Numbered from the stretch's first letter, positions 41,181 through 53,353 are shown. The stretch: 64,000 bases of DNA from Proales similis (GCA_019059635.1 JAGVRJ010000015.1:310001-374000), one strand, 5' to 3'. Translations and numbers: made by a program. The notes: generated by a model from the letters alone, not told the origin.

Positions 41181-42719
41181 TGGCTCACTCGCTCACTGAT
41201 TCGCTGCCTGCCTCACTGACTTTTCTTTTAACGCTTCTCACCCGTTCGCGCTCGTGTTTTAAAACAAAATGAGAGAAAGAAACTCGTACGAATAGACGCA
41301 ATAGGGCGCCGAATGCGGCGGTAATAATTGTAATCAAAATAATGGTCGCGAAATAAAGCGGAGCCGAATCAGCGCAAAGTAAAATGAATAAGAGAGGGAA
41401 AAAATGGCAAGACGGGTGATGGATGAAGCGACGAAAACGGCCAGTTGTCGAGTTCAACGAGGCTAGAAGCCCTGCCGAATCAACCTGTGAACTAGGTGGG
41501 AACCGCTGCGATCAAAACAGCTTTCCCTCACATGGGCTTCAAATGGAAGCAATGCTGGCGGCATGTGGCGCTGCCTTCAGTAGAATGTTTCTTTAATTGT
41601 GGACTGAGTGAGCAATCTCAGGGCGTAGGTGCGTTTTGCATTTGCAGGCAGCTGACGAGGCGGGGGCTGAGATGGTCGCTTCTCTCGATAATCTCTGATT
41701 GAATCTCAGCTTGATGATGATGATGCAAAATGTGAGACGAACGGCTCAGGGATTCGAGAAACTGTCTGTCAAGTTAAATAGGCGATCGTGGCCATTTTGA
41801 AATGCCAACAAACGCCATGGAAAGCGGCCGACACAGCTTGTCTGACGCAAATATTTTCACATCACACTTTCAAATATTTTATCAGACTGTGGAAACAATG
41901 ACGATCGTCGACAAAAGTGTTTTTTTTGGCCATCAAATAGCGCTTTTAAGTCTGTGCCGCATCCGGCGACGGCACTAAATTAATTTCTTTTCAATTTAAC
42001 AACAATCAACAACAATAAAGCTCAAGCAGCTCTCGCCCGGCTCCAATATCCAAACAACTCAAATTACATCACTCCACCCACTTTTTGTTTCCTAGCCTTC
42101 TGCTCGCGTTTTTAAAATCAAACCTCCTAGCACTCCTTGCTCGCTTGGCTTCGAACTGCCATAACTGGAACGACGCTGCATTCTCACCGCACTCGACTTG
42201 AAAGCGACAACTCACACACACACACACACTTGCTCAATGGCGCCTTTTAGACTTTGCCAAAATTCAATTATTTTCTCTCACTGTGTATCTTGTAAAGTGT
42301 GTTCATGCGTGTGTTTTGAAAATAATAAAAGCGAATTCGAAATGAAAAAAAAAAGAAAAGAAGGAGAAGAATGGAGAGCGAGGAAAGCACGAGCCAAGGA
42401 CAGCAAGTCAAACAAGCGCGATTTGGGCAAATGCACGCCTTGTTTAAGCTCGAGGTCAGCTGAACACCTTCATCTCTTTATTTTTGGGCCGCTTAAACGC
42501 GTTCATCTCTTTATTTTTCATTCTCAAAGCTCAAGCGCCCCAAGAATGCCTGCTTCTCATGTCTCGATATGGCTGTTGTCAGGAAATGCGTCAGATCCTT
42601 TCACAGCAATTTCTAGAGCTCGTTTCACTCAAACGCTCGCAAGTCTGCCTGCCTCTTGTCCCAGCAGCGTGTCGCCACTCAGGCCCAGCATCAAGAAGGG
42701 AATAAATTTAAATTGGCAC

Positions 42720-43043
42720 TTACACAATTGTGGGAATGGGCCGTGATTGCTGAGAGTCGTAGACAACATCGTAGCCCTCGTTGTCGCCTTCGTTTATGCA
42801 CTGCTCTTCGAGATAGTTGGCTGCCACGCTGGCCAGCTTCACACTTGGTCGAATGGGAGCGAGGCCGAGTATCTTGCGCGAGCCGAGCGACATTCGCGGC
42901 CTGCGCTCTGAACGAGTCGACTCGGTCTCGGACGTTTTGCTGCTTTGTCGCGTTGGAATGGGCGGCAGAGGCGCACTATTGCCGAACAGCATTTTACCGT
43001 ACGGCGCGCCGACAAGAGCCCTCGTCTCGTTAATCGTCGTCAT
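42720..43043 (-). CDS. Orphan exon of about 107 codons with a strong splice donor
   Basis: From ATG 43043 the frame encodes about 107 residues rich in Arg, Ser and Pro (SAPLPPIPTRQSS, RPRMSLGSRKILGLAP, NEGYDVVYD). I recognise no family. The frame ends at a TAA only because it runs into GT|GTAAGT, a consensus donor at about 42721, so the coding region probably continues in another exon. Two minus-strand AATAAA signals at 42477-42482 and 42510-42515 suggest a small separate gene with a short last exon at about 42650; several acceptors there give a stop within 8-22 codons. Alternatively it splices 2.2 kb on to the kinesin (an acceptor near 40545 keeps the frame), which would be an outlier intron length here. 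Confidence 0.5.
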   Translation of the reverse strand: MTTINETRALVGAPYGKMLFGNSAPLPPIPTRQSSKTSETESTRSERRPRMSLGSRKILGLAPIRPSVKLASVAANYLEEQCINEGDNEGYDVVYDSQQSRPIPTIV

Positions 43044-45517
43044 CTTGACTCTGGCCTTGTTGATTGCGCTTTATTTGATAATCGGTCGACAAGCGCTCCC
43101 TGTCTGTTGGCTCTCTTCTATCTTTGCCGGCTCTGTGTGTGTGTGTGTGTGTCGGAAAGATTTTCGATCGGCCTATTGTGCTAATCGCCTGCAATCCGGA
43201 CGGCCACAATACACAAAAATATTCAAAGATTGAACTCTCGATGCGGGTAGCCACAAGTCGCTTTGTGAGTGTGTCGACCACTGCTCGTCAGATCGAGTCA
43301 ATGAGACGCTTTTGAGGGCAAAGATTAAATCTAAATCAGAAATTCAAATTAATCAGACGCAATGAAATTCTCGCAAAATTTACATAGATTTGACCTGACG
43401 CTTGTGCTCTAGTTTCAAGATATCTCTTCTCCAACTCGTCTATTTCGCCGGATTCGAAGCGGCGAGTCAGTCGTCAACTCGACAAGCTGGTCATTAAACA
43501 GCTTGATGAGTCACTCATCCATACGCAGGCGCGAGTTGTCGCCGCTGCCAGTTTCACTCTGTCCACCGATTCATCATTGTTTTAATTCGACCCGAGAGGC
43601 TTGTCGTCGTCGTCGTCGCGGCCGCACAAGTACCGATCGGACGCCTCCAATATAAATATGTGCCCAGTGAAGTAGGAAAAAAGGCAAATTTCTTATTTAA
43701 CTCTCCTATGACAAGCAAGCCCCACAAGTTACTCATTTGACCAACACGACGCAAGCGGTCACCGTCTCTGACTGCACTTTGACGGGTGTCGCTCGTTTCG
43801 CATATTTTCCACTCGCCGCATCGAATGCCTCAGAGCGAATTTGAGTATCACACTAGATCTAGGCGCCCTCATTACCACACAACCATCATAGTCATCTTGA
43901 TCAAAACAACAACAAAAATAGCGGCGATAAAAAAAAAAGAGGCCGCAACTGCAACAACAACAACCGAAAACTGAATTCATGAACTTGTTTATAATTCAGA
44001 GTCGAGAATGGACCAGAAATTGAAAGCGATTTCCCTGTTTGGCTCACTCGCCCCGATTGAGCAACAATGCCAAATGTGTGTGGCTGTTTTGTGACCGAAT
44101 GAAGTAAACTTTACTTGACAGGCATGTTGCTCTACAGGTGGCAAATGTCTTGACGCTGATCCGATCAGTTCCGGTGTTTGATCGCCTGTTTGGCTTACTG
44201 GCGTCGATTAGCTTCTCATAAAGGAAATAATAAAAGCGGCAAAAGCGCAGATGTTTGCGAATTAAAGTCAAAAGTGAAATGGCACCGCAACGGGCGCTTG
44301 TATCGAGCGAATTAAAATGAGGGCAGTCGGCTCGGCTTGATATTGTTCGATTTGTGCAACTTTTACGCAATCGTGTTTTCTTATTGTGCGCTTCAAATAT
44401 TTGGTCACTGACGAATTTCTCTTTGATTTGGAAACCAACTACCAAAAGAGAGAGAGGGAATCGAAGAGAGAGAGAGAGTAATCATGGTGCGAGCCGGCCT
44501 GATGAAATGGTTCCAATAATAATAGTAATATAAATTCTATTTGTGTGTTGTTGCAAATAGGCATCGGCGAACGAGCAGAAAAGGAAAATAATTGCCATGA
44601 AACACCGGAGAGAGCGGCCAGCTTGCCTACTTTCCGAATCGAGCAGGCGGCACGTTCCTTAATCGTCGAGGCTAACTTGGAGATGGAAATGGCTTCGCAA
44701 TTAGACTTTACACTCGGTGCTATTGTCACGTTCATTGAATGGCTGAATGCCGTCACCAAGCTGCATTCACACCGCCTTCGCCAATCTGCCCGAGAACAAT
44801 CCGATTCTTTGAAGGGCAGTCGTGCAATCTGCTTTTTGACGACTCGCTTAATTAGCCTGCAAATAACCGAGTTGCAGTGCAATTCAAATATAAATGAGCT
44901 GCATTCAAAAACGGGCAATGTTATTCAGAAAATCGAAAACGAGGAATCCTCTCAAGCGATGTCAGTCCAACTCTTTCTTCTCTCGATGGGGGGCCTAGAG
45001 AAATGTTTGCTTTGAAAGTTTAAAAACAAGCAGAAAACTGCTGTTTGCACAGCGAATCTGAGCTAATGGTCAATTGAAAACGAGATTTGAAAGCGGGCGG
45101 GGCTGGCCAGAATGTCGGGCTAGTTTTGCAGCGATCGTGTCAAGTTAGGAGTGCATCGTCTCGTGGCTTGCTCCTATTGAACATGTGCGAGTGAATGCAG
45201 GCGAGCGGAATGATGGCGAATTTGAGAATAATTAAAAGTAGTATTTTCAAATTATGCCATGTATATGCACAAATAAGAATTTCCTTCACTTGAGAGCAAT
45301 CCAGAGCCGGGAGTTGCTCAAATTTAGAAACTAGCGGACCTCGGCTCTCTCTTTTTTTTTCGATTCTTGTTGTTTTTTTTGCAAAATTTCGCTCCAAATC
45401 ACGCTAATTGTGCGGCTATTTTATAGAGCAGGAAAACAACTCAGAGCGCCCAATCGAATGCCTCTCGACCTAGTCTGGGAGCGAGAAAACATGTGAGATA
45501 AAGCACAGAGAGGAAGC
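43044..45517. other. Longest gene-free interval (about 2.5 kb)
   Basis: I see no credible gene. There is a (GT)n run at about 43134-43152, GTC repeats near 43606, GA repeats at about 44448-44478, and a homopolymer T run near 45352. A plus-strand frame at 44545-45015 lacks an ATG for its first 46 codons and resembles nothing I know. The right end should contain the SETD1 promoter. Confidence 0.4.
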
Positions 45518-48500
45518 ATGATGACGAGCACATCCAATCAACAGGACGAGACCATGAGCATATCGCTCGCACAGCTGAACGGGCACCATTCGGCATTGGC
45601 GCCGCCGGAGTTGAACGAAGAATTAAAGGATCCGCGTCTGTTTTGCACTTCGATAAAACGCAAACGCAACTATGCAATCGATCCACTTGAACTGCCGCTA
45701 CCTCGCTTCCGGCTCGACCAATACTGGACTGGACCGATGCCTGCCTGCGAGCTGACATTTCTAAATCTGAACGACAACATCGACCAGAGCTTTTTGCACT
45801 CGATGTGCTCCAAGTTCGGCGAGGTGGTCGAGTGCCGCATCTACTACCACCCCCGCACTCGCAAGCATCTCGGCATTGGCAAGGCGCAGTTTCAGTCCGA
45901 AAAGTCGGCAAAGCAGTGCTTCACCACCCTGGACAAGACGCTCAAGATGGGAAACATGATGCACGTGTTTGTCGACACGATGGGAGTGCAGCGCTCTCGC
46001 ATCATCGAACAGATCTGCCTCGGAGGCACAGTGGCCCTCAATCGAATCAACTCATTCGCGAGCAGCTCGACGTCGCCATCTGCCGCATCGGCACCAGTGT
46101 CGACGACCAATGCCCCAGCCGCCTCTAATCCGGCTCTGCCTGCAGCTAGCAACTCGCCAACTCTTGAATCGCCTTTACCGGCTTCGTCGTGCGCCGCTTC
46201 TACATCCAATGGTGACCAGCGATCGCTCGACGCCCGCATCGCCCAGTTGTTCAACTTGAACCAGCCGTCGCCGGCGTCCGAGCCTGTCCATACGCCACCA
46301 GCGCCGCCAACACCTCCGCCGCCACCGCCTCCGGTGTCCGTTTCACCAGCCGGCCAAGTCAGCAGCAGTGCTGCTGTCAAAAGAAACGAATGGAAAGCGG
46401 CAGAGTTAAAGCCCGAGCAGCCCAATGAGCTCGAGTGCATCGAACTCGAGCAAGTCACCCATCGAACTCTTCTCACCCTTGGCAACGAAGTCAAACAAGT
46501 GATCAGACACGACCTTGTAAAGAAACTGGTCGAGCAGCGAACATTGAGACTCGTCGACGAGTGGTGGGCCAGCGAGCAGACTCGATTGGCCGAGCGCTAC
46601 CGCTCGCCAAGTCCGGTGCGAGTTAACTCGAGCTTGGCCAGTTCGAGAAGATCTGGATCTCCTCGGCGCCATCGGCGATCGCCATCCACCGGCTCCAGTT
46701 CGTCCAGTTCTTCCCGATACCGCAAGCACTCGCGCCGGCAAGAGAGGCGCCGAGAGGAGCGTCATAGACGCCATCGACACGAAAAGCGCCACAGACGACA
46801 TCGAAGCCGTTCAAATCATCGCACCAGATCGCCGGCTCCATTCAAGTCAGGACCTGTGACACCCGAGCCTCGCACGCCCAGTCCAGTCAAGCAGCCTCAA
46901 ACGCCTCCTGAGCCCGAATCTACTCCGCTTGCTGCACACATTCAAAACATGCAAGCAAGTCCAGTGGCCGTTGAAAAGGCTGCACCCGAATGGAAGCCTG
47001 TGTCGCCACAGCTTGTCTCGGCAGTCGACGAGCCAACGAACGCAGCTCCGACTGAAATGGAATTGGGCGAAGTAGTGAGCCCTGAGCCATCCACTCAGCA
47101 GGCAGTCGAGGTTGAAGTGAAAAGCGAGCAGCTTGTCGACCAGGAGCCGATCAGTGAAGAGGAACTGCCAGAACAGATTGAGGCCGAGTCTGTCCAGGCC
47201 GAGGCGATAAAAGAGGAGCAAGAAGCAGAGACGGTCGGGACAGTGAATAAACAGGAACCGAGTGCAGAGGCCGAGACGAGCATGGACGGCGAGAAGACTG
47301 GCGAAGAGAACGCAACTAGCATCGACTCAATCATCGAGCAAGTAATTCAGCAGACTCACATCGAAACAGTGCCGGTGGTCGAACTGCTAAATCACAGAGA
47401 GGAGAGTGCGTCTCCGGCAGTTGCTTCGCCGGTTGCTGCTTCAATTCACTCGATTGCGGTCACACCTACCCAGCAATCGGAGACAATTGATGGCAGATTC
47501 GGCGAACAGACTGCGCCTCGTACGCACAGTGGCAAGAGGAAAGAGAAAAAATCGAAATTGATTTCAACAATTCTGGAAGAGCAGGAAATGGCCCGAAAGC
47601 AGCAGCAGCAGCAACAACAGCAAAAGCCCAGTCACACACATCGGGCGCCAGTCACTCCGGTGTCATGTTCGCCGACTTCGACCAAGCCTGCGTGGACGGG
47701 CGGTGTACCAGAAGAGCTGCGCAACGTCAAGATAGACATCGAGCAATTGTGGGAAGAGCACTGCTACACGCCGCACATGCCATGGCTGAGCATGGCCGTC
47801 CAGCCGCCCAATTCGAACAGTAAGAACAGTGAGAGCATCGGGCGCGAGCTTGCCGGCCTGCTTCCGCCTCCGGCGGCCACGGTCAAACGAGCCGCTCATT
47901 TTAAGCGGCGAACTCCAGCCGAAGAGGTCAAGATAAGAGACGCCTACCTGAACGAACTGGACGGACTGGACGCAGAAGACGTGCGAATGATGAAGCTCGC
48001 CTACACGCAGATCCTGCACGACACTTCCCATGGACTGCATTCTCTTGCCAAAAGGCTAAAATGGACCGAGTCGGCGGGAACAGGAACAGCGCCAGGCGCC
48101 GATCCGACTGTACAGCACTGTGCTCGAACTCGTCCTTTTAAGCGATTGAGCGCCGAAGAAAAAATGCGGCAAAGAGGCGCGCCAGCGTCCTCAAACAGCA
48201 GCAGCAACAACACAGCGTTGGCGGCCAGCATCAGCGAGCCGGTGGCCACTGTCTCGACAGTGGCGCCAGTTTCGAGCGGCGCTGCAGCTGCGCGCGAAGC
48301 ACGTTCGCTCCAGCGTCGTCTAATGGCCTGTAATCACATTCACGAAGTGTTCAAGTTCAGTCAGCTCAAGTTGCGCAAGAAGCAGCTTCGCTTCTGCAAG
48401 TCGGACATCCACGACTGGGGCCTGTTTGCCATGGAGACCATCGCCGCCGAAGAGTTTGTCATTGAGTACGTCGGCGAGCTGATCAGACAGTCGGTGGCCG

Positions 48501-48802
48501 ACCATCGAGAGAAATGCTACAACGCGCGCGGCATCGGCAGCTCCTACATGTTCCGCATCGACCAGGACACGATCGTGGACGCGACCAAGTGCGGCAGCTT
48601 GTCCCGATTCATCAACCACTCGTGCGACCCCAACTGCTACGCCAAGATAATTCAAATCGAAGGCCAGAAGAAAATAGTCATCTACTCGCGACGTGAGATA
48701 AAGCGAAACGAGGAGATCACCTACGACTACAAGTTCCCTCTCGAAGAGACCAAAATACCGTGTCATTGCGGCAGCGCCAACTGCCGAGGCACGCTCAACT
48801 GA
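45518..48802 (+). CDS. SETD1: SETD1-type (Set1/COMPASS) histone H3 lysine-4 methyltransferase
   Basis: Catalytic subunit of COMPASS, which methylates H3K4 at active promoters. One intronless frame of 1094 residues (human SETD1A 1707). In order: an RRM at about 76-150 ([21 protein letters not shown]), Pro-rich linker, Arg/Ser/His-rich segment at about 385-445, Glu-rich middle with a Gln run, and a WDR5-interaction-like motif HCARTRPF at 867-874. An N-SET helix follows ([15 protein letters not shown]). The SET domain, about 955-1075, has [11 protein letters not shown], then [31 protein letters not shown] and EEITYDYKF. The post-SET Cys cluster is [13 protein letters not shown]. The RRM plus N-SET plus SET architecture separates it from MLL/trithorax. 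Poly(A) signal at about 49398. Confidence 0.96.
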   Translation: MMTSTSNQQDETMSISLAQLNGHHSALAPPELNEELKDPRLFCTSIKRKRNYAIDPLELPLPRFRLDQYWTGPMPACELTFLNLNDNIDQSFLHSMCSKFGEVVECRIYYHPRTRKHLGIGKAQFQSEKSAKQCFTTLDKTLKMGNMMHVFVDTMGVQRSRIIEQICLGGTVALNRINSFASSSTSPSAASAPVSTTNAPAASNPALPAASNSPTLESPLPASSCAASTSNGDQRSLDARIAQLFNLNQPSPASEPVHTPPAPPTPPPPPPPVSVSPAGQVSSSAAVKRNEWKAAELKPEQPNELECIELEQVTHRTLLTLGNEVKQVIRHDLVKKLVEQRTLRLVDEWWASEQTRLAERYRSPSPVRVNSSLASSRRSGSPRRHRRSPSTGSSSSSSSRYRKHSRRQERRREERHRRHRHEKRHRRHRSRSNHRTRSPAPFKSGPVTPEPRTPSPVKQPQTPPEPESTPLAAHIQNMQASPVAVEKAAPEWKPVSPQLVSAVDEPTNAAPTEMELGEVVSPEPSTQQAVEVEVKSEQLVDQEPISEEELPEQIEAESVQAEAIKEEQEAETVGTVNKQEPSAEAETSMDGEKTGEENATSIDSIIEQVIQQTHIETVPVVELLNHREESASPAVASPVAASIHSIAVTPTQQSETIDGRFGEQTAPRTHSGKRKEKKSKLISTILEEQEMARKQQQQQQQQKPSHTHRAPVTPVSCSPTSTKPAWTGGVPEELRNVKIDIEQLWEEHCYTPHMPWLSMAVQPPNSNSKNSESIGRELAGLLPPPAATVKRAAHFKRRTPAEEVKIRDAYLNELDGLDAEDVRMMKLAYTQILHDTSHGLHSLAKRLKWTESAGTGTAPGADPTVQHCARTRPFKRLSAEEKMRQRGAPASSNSSSNNTALAASISEPVATVSTVAPVSSGAAAAREARSLQRRLMACNHIHEVFKFSQLKLRKKQLRFCKSDIHDWGLFAMETIAAEEFVIEYVGELIRQSVADHREKCYNARGIGSSYMFRIDQDTIVDATKCGSLSRFINHSCDPNCYAKIIQIEGQKKIVIYSRREIKRNEEITYDYKFPLEETKIPCHCGSANCRGTLN

Positions 48803-49494
48803 ATACTGGCCTTCCGATCTCTCTGTCTCTTTCTGCCTCTCTTTTTGGCTCGTTTTCTATTTTTATCTTCGGATCGGTCACTCCAACAAGTATTAATGGT
48901 CGCACGCGCCGAAACAGTACTCGTCCGCCGCATTATTCTCGGTAATCAAACGCCTTTCTATCTTACTTCCTTCTCTTCTTTGTTTCAATTTTTCTCTTCT
49001 ATCTATCTGCTTGCTTGTTTCTATTATTCTTTCTCACTTGATTTGTTTCTCACTTGATTTGTTTCTCACTTGTTTTTACTCCGCTCTGTTTACGAACCTG
49101 TGCAGCTCATAAGCACACACAAACAAACACACACAGGTTCATCTACTTCTAATTGGCAGCAAACGCCAGAGCTGAATATTACGAGTTTCCAACTGCTGCT
49201 GCCGCTGATTTTCGATTCTCAAAAGTTTGAGCCAACACCAAGCAGACGACCGGGCTCGACTCTCACATCATCTCAGGCCCAAGCGAAAATAGTAAACATT
49301 CGACAAAGCAGTCGCTCAATGAAGTATGCGTTCGGTCAACAAACAAGCGACTATTAACTCTATATAGAACTATTGCTGTAGATTTTTATGGCCGAAATAA
49401 AAATAAGAGCAAATTCGAACGAGCAATTAAACAAATGATGATGAGATTGGCGTCGACTCAGACACGTTGATGGGCTTTTTGAATGTACATTAAA
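48803..49494. other. Convergent 3' UTRs of SETD1 and the orphan polyQ gene
   Basis: AATAAA at about 49398 for SETD1. Three direct copies of a 15-nt unit built on TTTCTCACTTGATTTG lie at about 49029-49075. No gene is seen. Confidence 0.45.
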
Positions 49495-50724
49495 TCAGGG
49501 CTGCGGGCTCACTGTGATTGTAGATGTATTCATGAATGGCAGCACGTGCTTCTCGAGCCATTCGTTGCACTTTTGCTCGCTGGCTCGGGCAGATAAACTG
49601 CTGCTTTGAAAGACGAGCTGAGCGAGGCTCGCCTCAGCCGGTCCGTTTCTAGTCGCCACCTCGTCCTCCTCATCTGAACTGAGCTCTTCGCTGAAAGCAC
49701 GGCTGGCCACCTCCAATCGGCTGAGATGAGCGCCGGAGCTGCTCGTGTTCAGATTTGATTTCAACGCTCGACTCGATATAACCGGTGCGATGGGCAGAAC
49801 TGGCACCGCTCGATGTCTGTTGGCCGGTTTAAAGAACGCGTCGTTGCTATGCTGAAAGTAAATGCTCTTCTCCAGAAACTCGTTCTCGCCCAACTCGTTG
49901 CCCTTGGCTGCTTGTTGTTGCTGCTGCTGCTGCTGTGGCCGCTTTAGGTGACTTGAGGGCTGCCGACTTGCGGTCGCTCGCGGCGTCCTTTTTCTCAAAA
50001 GCAAAATTCCCCGATGCACGCTCTCGTCCGGCACAATTCTTGAGCTTGCGCCCAGACCGATCGAGTTGAATGTGTGTGTGTCGGCACCGGTCAATGAATT
50101 CATGCTGGCCATGAGGCTTTTGTCGGCACGCGTTGTGCCCAAGTTAAACGAGCTCATCGAATTAAAGTGATCGACGCCTGATCGCTGCACGAAATGGGAG
50201 CCGGGCTCGCGTCGTCTCGTCTGATTGACCGATTTTTCATCACATGCCTGCTTTGCGTACTGCTGACTTATCTGCTGCTTGAGTCTCAGGTGGTTGAGGC
50301 GAGAAGAAAGGACGGCCCGGTCCTGTTTCATGCGCCACCAGCTGCTCTGCTCGTTGAATAGCTGACTGTTGGCCGCACTTTGCGTAAGATTGCTGAGGCT
50401 AACGTTCTGCAAATTGGACTCGGTGCTGATCGAAATGATGCTCGGCAGCAGCTTTTTCTCTTCGCTTGCATTGTTCGCTCGGGGCCTGCAGCTGCCTTGG
50501 CGATTGAGCAGAGTTTTATTCAGACCAGAACTGGGCGGACGTCGATCTGCGACGAGCGTAGTTCTCTCTTGCATGGCCACCTGGCTTTTCCTGCCGCTCC
50601 TCACGGGCCTTGTCTGTAGCAGCTCGGGCGGTGAGTGCGCAGGCGACTGTTGCTGCTGCTGCTGCTGCCGCCTGTGCCGACCGGACGATTGCGCTCTCTT
50701 GCTAATGGAGAGCGTCTCCATCAT
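49495..50724 (-). CDS. Orphan, mostly disordered protein with polyglutamine runs
   Basis: From the doublet ATG at 50724 the frame gives 409 residues in one exon; the frame extends slightly upstream but without an ATG, and GGTTCAAG just before could be an acceptor of a 5' UTR intron. No domain was recognised. There are Gln runs near residues 20-26 and 260-270, and long Ser/Asn/Arg-rich stretches. Two ordered-looking patches are RAVLSSRLNHLRLKQQISQ (coiled-coil-like) and the acidic SEELSSDEEDEV. The C-terminus CNEWLEKHVLPFMNT is hydrophobic and may be a short binding helix. There is no signal peptide or membrane segment. It may be a nuclear or cytoskeletal adaptor, but nothing in the sequence fixes a role. 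That it is a gene is supported by the 1.2-kb open frame. Confidence 0.7.
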   Translation of the reverse strand: MMETLSISKRAQSSGRHRRQQQQQQQSPAHSPPELLQTRPVRSGRKSQVAMQERTTLVADRRPPSSGLNKTLLNRQGSCRPRANNASEEKKLLPSIISISTESNLQNVSLSNLTQSAANSQLFNEQSSWWRMKQDRAVLSSRLNHLRLKQQISQQYAKQACDEKSVNQTRRREPGSHFVQRSGVDHFNSMSSFNLGTTRADKSLMASMNSLTGADTHTFNSIGLGASSRIVPDESVHRGILLLRKRTPRATASRQPSSHLKRPQQQQQQQQAAKGNELGENEFLEKSIYFQHSNDAFFKPANRHRAVPVLPIAPVISSRALKSNLNTSSSGAHLSRLEVASRAFSEELSSDEEDEVATRNGPAEASLAQLVFQSSSLSARASEQKCNEWLEKHVLPFMNTSTITVSPQP

Positions 50725-51963
50725 CTTGAACCAACAACAACCAATATGTGAGCAATATGTAAACAACCAATATGTGAGAATGGCGAACAGAAATTTTCAT
50801 AATCCAAGAGTCGAATATTTTTCAAAAATCGAGTCAATTGACTATTCAAACGACTGCTCGGCTGCAGTCAGTTGGGGGGGCTTTTGCCCGCATTGTTTAC
50901 TTGCTCGCAACCCACACGAACACACACCAGCGCGCGCGTTCGCGAACGAGTGCGCCACCGCCACCACCAGCAATTAGCTTCGATAAGCAAAAAAAAAAGA
51001 AACGAAAAAATTTCGTCGTCGTCGTCGCCATTCGTTTTAAAACGTAATGGAACCGCATGTGGGTGAGAGCTGCTGAGCCAAGACTCGAGTGGAATTATGG
51101 CTCTTGAAATAAAAGTTGCTTGTTACATACGGTTCGCAATCGCATTGTTGTTGTTTTTTCGGCTGCCGAAGCTTATTCATTTTCAACGCGCCCGCCACGG
51201 TTTCGTTGCCCCATGATTTATTTATTTTAACTTTTTTTCGTCGTCGAATTGAGAGAGCGAGCGCGTGTGTGTGTGTGTGGGCACGCACTTTGACGCTTTG
51301 CAATTGATTCCACTTAATTGGATTATTCGGCGGCGGGGCTTCCGATCAGAATCAGTGCAATGTCCTGAGCGAGGCAAAATTTAGCTTCGCATGCAATTAT
51401 TTTACTCACTTGCTGCTCAATAAAGATTTGCTCCCTCTCTCTGATTGCCTCTCTCTCTCTCTCATTCGCTCGTTGCTTCTCCTTTTCGCAAATTCGAGCC
51501 CATTCTGCTGCGGCCCGGCTCTAAACTAATGCGACTCGAGTGCCGTTATTGCCTGGCAGGCCTCTTTGTCATCAAGGCTTCGGAACTGCTGGTCGTCAAG
51601 TAATAAAATGTCTCAATATTGGTTCTTTTGCCTCGGTGACTTTGGCCTTTCGGCCTCTAGAACAAATCGGCAACAACAAGCGCAGAGAAGAGCAACAGGC
51701 AGCGAGGAAAACAGTGTCTAGCTAGATCGCTCAAGTTTTATTTTCTTCATCGATCCATGCTGCCGACCAAGCGGAACAAGAGTCGAAACAACAATAAAGT
51801 AACAACCAGCAATCGAAATAAAAAAAAAATAACGAGAAATAAGAAATAGAAAGGAAACGTACACGCCCGAGTCGAAAACTGAAAGCGAATATACACACAC
51901 GCTCGGGTGCGGGTAGAACACGGACAAAAAGAAGCAAAAACGAATTTGAATAATTCGCGCTAT
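50725..51963. other. Intergenic: orphan polyQ gene promoter and RagC 3' UTR
   Basis: Minus-strand AATAAA at about 51737 ends RagC. A GTC run (about 51014-51028) and (GT)n run (about 51265-51279) are simple repeats. No gene is seen. Confidence 0.45.
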
Positions 51964-53353
51964 TCAATAATTGCCGCTGTTGAAGAGTGCGGCGCCGTCA
52001 TTGCTCAGGCTCTGGTTGGGCAGAGGCAGCTCGCTGTTCATGGCACTGGTGAGCACGTCGCGAACAGAGTCCTTGAACAGGGTCAGATTGTAGTCCATTA
52101 TGCCCCTGTTCTCGCTGAACACCTCCTCGTTTATGATGCAGACGAACGCCAGCGACCTGTTCACTTGCTTCAGATACAAATGCAAGTCGTTGCCGATTTT
52201 GACGCTCGAGTAGGAGGCGTCGTCACTGGATATGCCGTCCGCTTGCTCGTTGCTTCGTATTCGCATGAAATGAAACGCGCTCGCACGGGCGTGGCAAGCA
52301 AGTTCAGCTTACGCGTAAATGTTGGAAATGTCCAAGATGAGGTCGATCATGTCGCAGCAGAGCTCGTAGAGCTGCGGGTCGAGCGGACTCAGATTGTCCG
52401 AGGCGATGAAGATCTTCGTGGCCACATCGAACAGAAACGCTCTCTCAAGGCCACAGCTCTGCACAATCACCAAATTTAGACGCTTGCGAGCCCGAACAGA
52501 TTTACCGATCATACCGTGCACAAGTAGTCGAGGATGCGCTCGAGTTGTTTGTGCTGAGGCAGCAGCTTGTGAACGACTTTGCTGCACGCGTCAAATATCG
52601 AGTGATTGAAAATGCTGGTCATGTGGTAGCTAGCAAGTCAGGATTAGCTTGATTTAGCGTTCAGAGTGGCAGTTAGCGCTGTGGGCCCAACCTGAGAAAG
52701 ACCTGGTTGACCATGTCTTCGTTGCCGCCGGGCTGCAGCAGCTGCTCGTTGATGCGCTGCTGAATATCGTGTCGAATCTCGGTGCGCCTCTCGTCTTGAA
52801 AGCCGTCTATCTTGTGAATGAACACCTCGAACTTGATCATCTTGTTTATCTCGTAGCCCCTTTGCAGAGTGCGCACGAAGCAGGTGACCGCGTCCGAGTA
52901 GCGCTCTTCGTCCTGCGCGTCTATCACAAATATGAGGGAGCCGCAGCCTTCAAGCAGCGCCTGGTAGTCGCACGGCTGCTCACTGAACAAGTCAACTTGG
53001 CCCGAGCAGTCGTAGACCTGAAATGTGATGAACGAGCAACATCCAATGTCTTCTTGGCTCGTTTTGGTGGTCGGATCGAGCGACAATGTGTCGGTCGGCT
53101 CCATTTTGTGGAACACGACGTTCTTTATCGACGTCTTGCCGCTTCTTTCAAACACAACGTCAGTTGCTCCTAATTTAAGTATTCCACTCTGTGGTGCTCA
53201 CTTTCGAAGGCCCATGATCAGAATGCGCGGCTTTATTTGGCTCTCTGGCATCTCGTCCTCGCGGTTAAAGTTCTCTTCGTAGCCGTAATTGGTCGGCATT
53301 GAGCCGACCGAAAAGTCGACGAGGCCTGCGCTCGCGTCTGCGTTAGACGACAT
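51964..53353 (-). CDS. RRAGC: RagC/D GTPase of the mTORC1 amino-acid pathway
   Basis: Rag GTPases form a RagA/B-RagC/D dimer on the lysosome that recruits mTORC1 when amino acids are present. Five exons: 53202-53353, 52692-53144, 52515-52629, 52313-52458, 51964-52252; 1155 nt, 384 residues (human RagC 399). The G1 loop is GLRKSGKTS (residues 48-56). YDCSGQVDL is the G3 motif, and IHKIDGFQDE covers G4 with H-K-I-D, the RagC/D form of NKxD. The C-terminal roadblock part has AFLFDVATKIFIASD, YELCCDMIDLILDIS and LYLKQVNRSLAFVCI-like segments of this family. It is divergent to the USP gene with about 1 kb between starts; a (CT)n tract lies about 145-160 nt upstream. Confidence 0.96.

Larger units (their letters stand above)
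40441..42500. other. Long non-coding interval upstream of the KIF12-like gene
   Basis: About 2 kb without a credible gene. It contains an X-box-like repeat at 40506-40520, a polypyrimidine tract at about 41093-41180, and A/T-rich stretches. A minus-strand frame at 41185-41457 that would encode one membrane helix has no ATG and was not accepted. Confidence 0.4.

Noticed and set aside
41185..41457. Minus-strand frame encoding a possible membrane helix
   Set aside because: No ATG, low-complexity flanks, no promoter or poly(A) context.
44545..45015. Plus-strand frame of 156 codons
   Set aside because: No ATG until codon 47, no recognised motif, overlaps a similar-length minus-strand frame; treated as chance.
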